Source of the DNA: Thermoactinospora rubra
GTDB taxonomy: Bacteria > Actinomycetota > Actinomycetes > Streptosporangiales > Streptosporangiaceae
DNA: 39,740 nt
Direction of reading: 5' to 3'
Assembly (NCBI RefSeq): GCF_002093975.1
Contig: NZ_MSZZ01000071.1
Coordinates: forward strand, 1-39,740
The position numbers were made by a program, and so were the translations under genes. The notes under the pieces are model-generated. The model was not told where the DNA came from. It made no database searches and saw nothing but the letters and a program-made list of their open reading frames with translations. Positions 16,241 to 22,051 of this stretch are shown one piece after another. Numbering within the stretch: position 1 is the first letter of the stretch; the number at the start of each line of letters is the position of its first letter.

Positions 16241-18271
16241 TCACTCAGGCATCAGGCGCCCGTTGCCCAGCAGCTCCGACAGCGTCCGGCCCAGTTCCGC
16301 GCCGACCGAGCTCACCTCGGCGACCGCGCGCTCGAAATCCACGAGGCGGCGGTGTGCCTCGCCGTACCGGCGCTGCTCCGCCATCGGCAGGCGAAGCACC
16401 TTCAAGCGGCGCACGTCGATGCGCGAGGCCGCCGTCGCGCGCGTTCCGGCCTGGCGGGCGTTGGACTGCGTCCGTAGGCACGCCGCCAGGAACCACGGGT
16501 CAAGGCGCTCCAGATCGGGTCGAAGGCGATACAGATGCGGGCCCAGCACCACCGGAGCCGAACTGTCCACCCATACCGCGAACTCGGCCACAGTTCCGGC
16601 AACCACCACGTCATGAGAAGAGGTCACGGTGATCCTTCCCTCCTCCTCCAACCGCTCCACCTCTTCAAGCGACATCCATGACTGCGGCGTCCGGCCCCCC
16701 TTCAGGTCGGGCAGATGAAGGACGGGAATCCCGTCGGCGGGACGATCTCCCCGCCGCAGGTGCTCTCCCGCAATCGCTTGCCCAACCGCTATCGAAAGCG
16801 CATCGGCCTGCTCCAGTTCCGAGACCGTCACCGTCATGAGGTCGTCTGGCTCCCGAACGGCCGACAGACCACGGAGGGCACATCCCAAGTCCCGAGCCGC
16901 CTGCATGGCCGCATCGAACCGGCCCCACGATCGCCGCAGCGTGAGGAGCGATGCGGCCGAGCTGGACGGGAGGTATCGAGCCGGTGTGAGATCGGTCTCC
17001 TCGCCGAGGAGTTCCACGATCGGCATCCGCACGCTGCCTTCCGGGGCCTCCCCCCGCAGGGCGGCGAGAATCCGGCCGCGTATCCCGGCCCAGTCCACCG
17101 CGTGCGTCCGGTCGTTGGACGGCGCATCACGCAGATCTGCCGTGTCCACCATGAGCACCGACATGTCGGCAACTTGCTTCTTAGGCGGATGCAGGATCCA
17201 CAGCTGAAGGCCGATTCCATACGGTGGCGAGCTTCCGGGAGGCAAGGCGATGACCGCACGCAGCGCCCCCGCACGCAGCAACGAGGCCCGGATGCGGCGC
17301 CCTGCACGGCGAAAGGCCACCCCCGGAGGCAGCAGCACGACGCCGACGCCGCCCTCCCCCAGGGCGGACACGACGTGCTGAACCCAGGCAAGCTCCGGTT
17401 CCGTACGCGGAGGCTGCCCGAACACCCATCGACGATCCGTGGCGAGCTCGGAGTGACCCCAGTCCCGGTCGTTGGTCGGCGGACTGCACAAGATCACATC
17501 TGCTGCGACCTCGGCGAGCTGGTCGGCTCGCAACGTGTCGGCCGCTCTCACGGTCACCTCGGCAGTCGTTTCCAGGGCAAGGCGCGCCTGCGCCAGACAT
17601 GCGAGTACCGGGTCGCGATCCTGGCCATACAGGCGCAAAGGAGCTCTCTCTGACCACCGTTGTGCACCCGCCAGCAGCAAGCCGCCGGTACCGCAAGCGG
17701 GATCTAGAACGGTTTCGATCGTCTGGGGGCCCGCCACTTCGGCGATCTCCGCCATGAGCGCCGCCAATGGACCTGCTGTGGTGACAATCTGGCGGACATG
17801 AGTACCGTGCCAGCGGTCCAAGAGGAAACGGAAGGTCCGCAGATTCCCCTCTCGCTGGGCCACCGCAAGTGTTCGGTCCAACAGCGACCGCTCGCCGGCA
17901 TCCAGTTCTCCTGAAGTCAGCTCAAGAGAGCCGGTGCCACCGTTCGCGTCGTCTGCACCGATCAAGGCACCGAACGCGGCGATGATCCGACCCATGCGAT
18001 CCCGGTCAGCCAAGACGTCATACTCCGGCCACAGTCGCTCCAGCGCCCCAGCCGAAGAGCCGCCCTTGCCGTGCGCATCCAGCCAAGCCTCGACTTCCGA
18101 CAGGGAAAACTGTGGGCTGGCATCCGTTCCTCCCACCGGCGCAGGGAAGTCCCGGTGGCGACGGCGCCAGTTGCTGACCGCTGCTCGTCCCACTCCCGAG
18201 ATACGCGCGATCTCGGCGAGCGTCACGACAACCGACCCGCCTTGCTTTTCGGGCGGCCTGCCACGCACCAT
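16241..18271 (-). CDS. HTH-N6 adenine methylase-like protein with C-terminal specificity domain
   Basis: A 676-residue protein starting at ATG 18271 (GAGGGG ribosome-binding site); ATG 18292 is in frame but has none. A helix-turn-helix, TLAEIARISGVGRAAVSNWR (residues 17-36), is followed by a linker and an HsdM-like methylase domain. Motif I is DPACGTGG (190-197). At the catalytic motif IV position the sequence is CSPPTNDRDWG (262-272), so the usual (N/D)PP(Y/F) has become SPPT. The last 250 residues resemble a type I specificity (HsdS) half, with a target-recognition region around HLPDLKGG and a coiled end. There is no nuclease domain and no separate hsdR. It is convergent with the kinase gene. 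It may methylate poorly or act mainly as a DNA-binding regulator or discriminator; this needs activity data. Confidence 0.87.
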   Translation of the reverse strand: MVRGRPPEKQGGSVVVTLAEIARISGVGRAAVSNWRRRHRDFPAPVGGTDASPQFSLSEVEAWLDAHGKGGSSAGALERLWPEYDVLADRDRMGRIIAAFGALIGADDANGGTGSLELTSGELDAGERSLLDRTLAVAQREGNLRTFRFLLDRWHGTHVRQIVTTAGPLAALMAEIAEVAGPQTIETVLDPACGTGGLLLAGAQRWSERAPLRLYGQDRDPVLACLAQARLALETTAEVTVRAADTLRADQLAEVAADVILCSPPTNDRDWGHSELATDRRWVFGQPPRTEPELAWVQHVVSALGEGGVGVVLLPPGVAFRRAGRRIRASLLRAGALRAVIALPPGSSPPYGIGLQLWILHPPKKQVADMSVLMVDTADLRDAPSNDRTHAVDWAGIRGRILAALRGEAPEGSVRMPIVELLGEETDLTPARYLPSSSAASLLTLRRSWGRFDAAMQAARDLGCALRGLSAVREPDDLMTVTVSELEQADALSIAVGQAIAGEHLRRGDRPADGIPVLHLPDLKGGRTPQSWMSLEEVERLEEEGRITVTSSHDVVVAGTVAEFAVWVDSSAPVVLGPHLYRLRPDLERLDPWFLAACLRTQSNARQAGTRATAASRIDVRRLKVLRLPMAEQRRYGEAHRRLVDFERAVAEVSSVGAELGRTLSELLGNGRLMPE

Positions 18272-18299
18272 TGCGAACCCCTCAAAAGGCATGAGTGTT

Positions 18300-18315
18300 G
18301 ACTGAGTTTTCAGTC
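18300..18315. promoter_or_regulatory. Palindromic operator candidate upstream of the methylase
   Basis: GACTGA-GTTT-TCAGTC is a perfect 6-bp inverted repeat with a 4-bp spacer, 29-44 bp upstream of the methylase ATG. On the gene's strand a -10-like TAGACT overlaps it. The methylase has its own N-terminal helix-turn-helix, so autoregulation is plausible. The overlapping TTGACTGAGTT (18298-18308) matches the motif before the nuclease operon. Confidence 0.5.
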
Positions 18316-18469
18316 TAGCTATGTCCGCACAGGTTAGAGCTTCGCATGCCGTCTGCCTGCCACGCCGTATTGGATAGACCGTGGTGTCATGTCCCGCGAC
18401 CTGGACCTGCGGACGCTGTGACCGTTTCGGGAACGTTGCGTCCAGCCGTACAGCAGTGAGCAGATCCTT

Positions 18470-18662
18470 GGCTTCATGCGCCCTGGCCTTGCTGTGGCAT
18501 CTGCCGATGTTGTTCGCCTGTGAGAACAACCTCTACGGCACGAGCACCGCGTTCGTCCGCGCCCAGGCGGAGACCCACCCGGCTTCGCCTACAACATGGC
18601 AGTCTGGCCGGTGGACGAGATGGTGGGCACGACGTGTGCGGTCACAGCAGCGTGCACGTCGA
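18470..18662 (+). pseudogene. Relic of a pyruvate/branched-chain dehydrogenase E1 alpha subunit
   Basis: Two adjacent frames read as pieces of a thiamine-diphosphate dehydrogenase E1 alpha chain. From 18480, ALALLWHLPMLFACENNLYG then TSTAFVRAQAE matches the family's LxLPVxFVCENNxYG core. After a deletion and frameshift near 18580, a second frame reads GFAYNMAVWPVDEMV, matching the YxMPGxxVDGxDV segment that follows. No start, no cofactor motif upstream and no complete frame remain, so this is a decayed fragment of roughly 60 codons. It lies between the methylase promoter and the DUF2637 gene. It may be left from metabolic genes near the phosphoketolase or have come with the mobile DNA. Confidence 0.68.
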
Positions 18663-18812
18663 TCAACCGGGGGCACACCAGCGCCTCCACGGAACCCGGA
18701 GCGGTTCAGTACGCAGATCTCCGAACCTTCCGGACGAAACCGGCGGTGCCGTTGGACGTGACCACGTCACGGGCTCTCACGGGCTGATGATTAGCCAGGA
18801 GTCAATGTCTGA

Positions 18813-19463
18813 CTACCCAAGTTCACCGGCGAGTCCTGCATTCTTGACCCAGCGACCCCACCTGGCGCTCCTGGAGAACTGCGCCGCGATCGCCTTCCCT
18901 GAAGGGAGGGCGCCGTCCGGAAGACGGTTTGCCTGCGCCCACCGCCAGGCCGTCCTGCGAAGGTCCACAGCTTCGTGGTCGTGCAGCCGAAGGTGGTCTG
19001 AGGCTACTCCTGCCTCATCCTCGTCCGGTTCAGCGGACTTCACCGTAGTCTCGTCGTCTCCTGGTTTGGCTGAGACTCGACGGATTTGCGCCATGAGCAG
19101 TTCATAGCTACCGATCAAAGCCGCGGAAGGCCAGGCAGCGATAATGCGGCCGATAACGCTGGGCTCGGCTACGGCGACATTCGCGCCAAGGCTGGCCAGG
19201 CTACCGGTGATCAGAAGAATCCAAGCCAAGGCTCCGCCGCGTGAGCCGTATCGATTGGCTAGGAGGATCGACATCGAAGCGACCACGATAGTGCCATCGA
19301 CCGCGAGCGGAATGAGCACCGCCGCCAGGTGGTCTTCACCGTGGCGCAGGCAGAGTTCATGCATATGTCGAAAGGAGACGACGGCGGCGATCCCCGCCAG
19401 CAGGCCGACGCCTGCGATGGTCGTGCGCTGGATCCGACGTACTGCGCGAGTGCTTGGCTCCAC
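18813..19463 (-). CDS. DUF2637 membrane protein (SpdB-like, mobile-element associated)
   Basis: A 216-residue protein starting at GTG 19463 after GGGAGGGGTGAG. Four membrane helices are visible at about 15-31, 48-68, 78-98 and 105-124, followed by a charged linker and a C-terminal helical segment closing with RWGRWVKNAGLAGELG. This is the DUF2637 architecture, common on actinomycete conjugative plasmids and integrative elements, where related Spd proteins help plasmid spread through mycelium. It looks intact, but no replication, translocase or excision genes accompany it, so it is probably a leftover cargo gene. The recombinase relic upstream supports a mobile origin. Confidence 0.85.
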   Translation of the reverse strand: MEPSTRAVRRIQRTTIAGVGLLAGIAAVVSFRHMHELCLRHGEDHLAAVLIPLAVDGTIVVASMSILLANRYGSRGGALAWILLITGSLASLGANVAVAEPSVIGRIIAAWPSAALIGSYELLMAQIRRVSAKPGDDETTVKSAEPDEDEAGVASDHLRLHDHEAVDLRRTAWRWAQANRLPDGALPSGKAIAAQFSRSARWGRWVKNAGLAGELG

Positions 19464-19574
19464 GTCGACTCACCCCTCCCCACCAGGGAGAACGATGGTG
19501 GTGGAAGCGGCGAAGGGCATGTACGTATCGAGAGTGTCGCCCCTCGGACACACTTTGCTACATGATCGCCCGAG

Positions 19575-20366
19575 CTGAGCTCGGGCGATTACTTCTTTCC
19601 GGGCAGGCTCGTACGTCAGGCGCAGCCCGAGCTGGCCGTAGACCTCGGCCTTGTCCACCGGATCGGCGCTGCGCAGGGCTCTGCGTATGTCTCCGAGCAT
19701 GGCTGTCATGGCAGCGAATCCTCCTCCGTGAGCCGTTTGGGGATGGCACTGATCAGCTGATCCAGGCGCATCTGCTCGACCTTCCGCTTGGCTTCCGTCT
19801 CGGTGATCCATCCGGCGACCACCGCTGGATCGCTCCCCGCATCCACGAGGGCTCGATAGGCGGTGAGCTTTGCGTTCGCACTCGGCTACCGCCTGGCGAG
19901 CGGCCTCGACCGCCACGAGGCGATGGTCATCGGCCAGCTGCGCGTCGGCCATGGCGCGGATCGTGTCCGGGAGATGCGCGGGGTCGAACACCGTGGCCAG
20001 CCACTCATCCAGCGGCTCAACGGTCAGCTCTTCCCTGACATAACCGAGCGCGGGTGGTCGAGCTTGTTGGCCTGCGCGTACTGGCTGGGGAAGACGCATC
20101 GGTAGTGCGGCTTGCCGTTGTTCCAGCTGCCCTGCATGCGCCGCTCGCAGACACCGCAGAACAGCAGGCCGCGGAAGATGTACGGCCGAGGCGTCCGGCG
20201 GGGCTTGCGGCTGTCTTGCGCGCGTCCGGGGACGGCCAGGAGCGCCTGCACCTGGTTGAAGGTCTCCTCATCCACCAGCGCTTCGTGGGCCTGCCGTTCG
20301 GACCAGACCCAGTGGTCGGGATTATTCCAGCGCAGCTTGGTCATGTGGCCGAGGCCGACGTCGTTG
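19575..20366 (-). pseudogene. Large serine recombinase, C-terminal part, frameshifted
   Basis: The C-terminal portion of a large serine recombinase spread over several frames. Reading down the bottom strand, the first piece contains the recombinase-domain end HEALVDEETFNQVQALL and the zinc ribbon LLFCGVCERRM...HYRCVFPSQYAQANKLDHPR. A shift near 20050 leads to YVREELTVEPLDEWLATVF. A shift near 19875 leads to KLTAYRALVDAGSDPAVVAG and WITETEAKRKVEQMRLDQL, and one near 19710 leads to MTAMLGDIRRALRSADPVDK then AEVYGQLGLRLTYEP. The catalytic serine domain and most of the recombinase domain are absent because the sequence stops at the IS end at 20367/20368. The enzyme is certainly dead. It probably belonged to the same element as the DUF2637 gene. 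Confidence 0.85.
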
Positions 20367-20367
20367 A

Positions 20368-21392
20368 GAGCAATCGTCAAGACCTGTGGATCAAGATCTT
20401 TAAGCGGCGATCGATTGGTCCTCGATGGCCGGTGATTCCTCGGGCCGCTCGACGAGCTTGCCCTTGACGAACGTGGCCCCGGCGCGGACCAGGGCGACGA
20501 GATGAGGCGCGTTGACCGCGCGCCAGCGCTTCTGCGCCGACTCGATCAGCTTGAACGCCATCGCGAGCCCGGCCGCGCGCGAGCCAGGCCCCTTGGTCAC
20601 CTTGGTGCGGTGCCGGACGGTGGCAAACGTCGACTCGATCGGGTTGGTCGTGCGCAGGTGTACCCAATGTTCGGCGGGATAGTCGTAGAAGGCGAGCAGT
20701 TCGTCCAGGTCATCGACGACCTTGGCCACGGCCTTGGGGTACTTGGCGCCGTAGGCGGCCTGGAAGTCCTTGACCGCGGCCAGGGCGTGGTCCTTGTCCT
20801 CGGCGTTCCAGATCTCGGCCAGGGCCTTCTTGGCGGCCGGGTGGGCCGACTTGGGTAGCGCCCCGAGCACATTAGCGATCTTGTGAAACCAGCATCTCTG
20901 GGCTCTGGTCTGCGCAAACACCTCGCCCAGCACCGACCAGAAGCCGAGCGCACCATCACCGACCGCCAGCACCGGCGCCCGCATACCTCTACGCTTGCAG
21001 TCGCGCAGCAGGTCAGCCCACGACTCGGCAGACTCGCGGTAGCCGTCGGCGAGGGCGAGGAGCTCCTTGCGGCCGTCGGCGCGCACCCCGATCATCACCA
21101 GCAGGCGCAGCCTGTGCTCTTCCAGCCGGATGTTGACGTGCACGCCGTCGGCCCACAGGAAGACGTAGTCGACGCCGGACAGGTCACGCTCGGCGAAGGC
21201 GCGCTGCTCGGCCTTCCATGTCTCGGTCAGGCGGGTGATGACCGACGCGGACAGGCCCGCCGGGCCTTCGACAGGGAGGACCGCGAGGATCTCGGCCGGC
21301 GTGCCCCGCTGGTGGGTCTCCTGCCGCTGCGGCTGCTCCGGGCCCTGCGCCGGCGAAGGGCCTGAGGGCTTGAAGCGGCGCCGGCGCCGGGT
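20368..21392 (-). mobile_element. IS256-family insertion sequence remnant
   Basis: The left boundary is set by a 34-bp stretch (20368-20401, starting GAGCAATCGTCAAGACC) that recurs at 39697-39730 at the window end, which identifies it as an IS terminus on the transposase 3' side. The right side has no matching inverted end: homology stops near 21392, right against the stop of the DUF2267 gene. The element is therefore truncated. It interrupts the serine recombinase on its left. Confidence 0.8.
20400..21392 (-). pseudogene. IS256-family transposase, 5'-truncated
   Basis: The frame carries the Mutator/IS256 catalytic core: FLWADGVHVNIRLEEH with the first DDE aspartate (WADG), VLAVGDGALGFW with the second, RCWFHKIANVL, and HLRTTNPIESTFATVR with the glutamate. 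It ends at 20400. The frame runs up to an in-frame stop at about 21393 without any ATG, GTG or TTG before the GTG at 21143. The usual N-terminal 100-150 residues are missing and the stretch around TPAEILAVLPVEGPAGLSA aligns poorly with relatives. The full family length is about 400 residues, so I call it a pseudogene. A protein from GTG 21143 would lack the first aspartate context. Confidence 0.82.
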
Positions 21393-21395
21393 GCC

Positions 21396-21812
21396 TCAAG
21401 GCAGCACCGAGGCCAGGTCCTTCGGCATGGCGGCTTTCACATCCTCCCACTCGCCATCGGTGATGTGCCTGCGCAGCGCCTGCAGCACCGTCTTCACCAG
21501 GATCTCCGTGTCTCCCTCGTAGAAGGCGGTGTCGCCGCGGACGCGGTCGAGGAACTCGTCGCGGCCGACCTTCACCGGCACGACGCTGGGACGCCAGCCG
21601 TCGAAGTAGACGCCCCGGATCAGCAAGGGCAACTGGGCGGCGAGCTGCGCGCTCTCCTCCACCGTCAACCGGTCACGCAGAGCGTGGAGAACCGCACGCA
21701 GGGCCGTGTAGGAGTGGTCGCGAGCCCAGCCGTGAGCCTCCTCGATCTCTCGCAGGACGCGGTTCGTCTTGTCGACCGTACGGTTGAACGGCGCATAACC
21801 GGTCTCCGCCAT
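21396..21812 (-). CDS. DUF2267 protein
   Basis: A 138-residue soluble protein starting at ATG 21812, after GAAGGAGCTGATGAG. The frame continues upstream but only through repeats and promoter-like DNA. It shows the two-part helical DUF2267 pattern: MAETGYAPFNRTVDKTNRVL, ALRAVLHALRDRLTVEESAQ then LAAQLPLLIRGVYFDGW, and later LKTVLQALRRHITDGEWEDV-like helices ending in MPKDLASVLP. DUF2267 proteins often accompany stress genes in actinomycetes, but their biochemical role is unknown. It is divergent from the LuxR-type regulator. Its upstream DNA shares a bipartite element with the hsp20 promoter, which suggests co-regulation with the chaperone operon. Confidence 0.88.
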   Translation of the reverse strand: MAETGYAPFNRTVDKTNRVLREIEEAHGWARDHSYTALRAVLHALRDRLTVEESAQLAAQLPLLIRGVYFDGWRPSVVPVKVGRDEFLDRVRGDTAFYEGDTEILVKTVLQALRRHITDGEWEDVKAAMPKDLASVLP

Positions 21813-21830
21813 CTCATCAGCTCCTTCGCT

Positions 21831-21872
21831 TCTTCTCCGGTGGATACGCGGTCTTCTCCGGTGGATACGCGG
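21831..21872. repeat. Two tandem 21-bp repeats in the DUF2267 leader
   Basis: Two perfect copies of a 21-base unit (21831-21851 and 21852-21872; the unit begins TCTTCTCCGG and ends GGATACGCGG), located 19 bp upstream of the DUF2267 ATG. They lengthen the leader by 42 bases relative to the similar hsp20 leader. Confidence 0.9.
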
Positions 21873-21882
21873 CCGCGGACGC

Positions 21883-21924
21883 CACTTCCGAGACTGGTCC
21901 GGGTGCTTCTCGGGCCACATCCCC
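21883..21924 (-). promoter_or_regulatory. Bipartite promoter-like element for the DUF2267 gene
   Basis: On the gene's strand, GGGGATGTGGCC (21924-21913), a 20-bp spacer, then CTCGGAAGTG (21892-21883). The hsp20 leader has the same 12-mer, a 19-bp spacer and CTCGAAAGTG. The spacing is like -35/-10 boxes of an alternative sigma factor, but the sequences match none I can name. Confidence 0.5.
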
Positions 21925-22051
21925 GATACGTGCGGTCCTCGTCCGACGGCCACCTCCGGAACGTCCCGATCAGCGGAGTCGTAGCTGGGAGTTTCGGGCT
22001 AAAGATCTCCGCGCATTTGAGATTCGGCGCACCCTTAGGGGTAAGCGCTCC

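Noticed and set aside
14758..18271. BREX type 2 (Pgl) system, suggested by a kinase next to a methylase
   Set aside because: No PglZ phosphatase, no PglY/BrxC-type ATPase and no PglX-length methylase is present; the kinase is shorter than PglW and the methylase has an HsdS-like end.
16241..18271. Classical type I restriction-modification locus
   Set aside because: There is no hsdR, methylase and specificity parts are fused, and catalytic motif IV is altered.
18813..20366. Intact integrative and conjugative element
   Set aside because: Only a DUF2637 gene and a dead recombinase remain; no translocase, replication initiator, excisionase or attachment-site repeats were found.
21831..21872. CRISPR-like repeat
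   Set aside because: Only two directly abutting copies without spacers, and no cas genes; the Cas4-like protein belongs to the pPIWI-RE operon.
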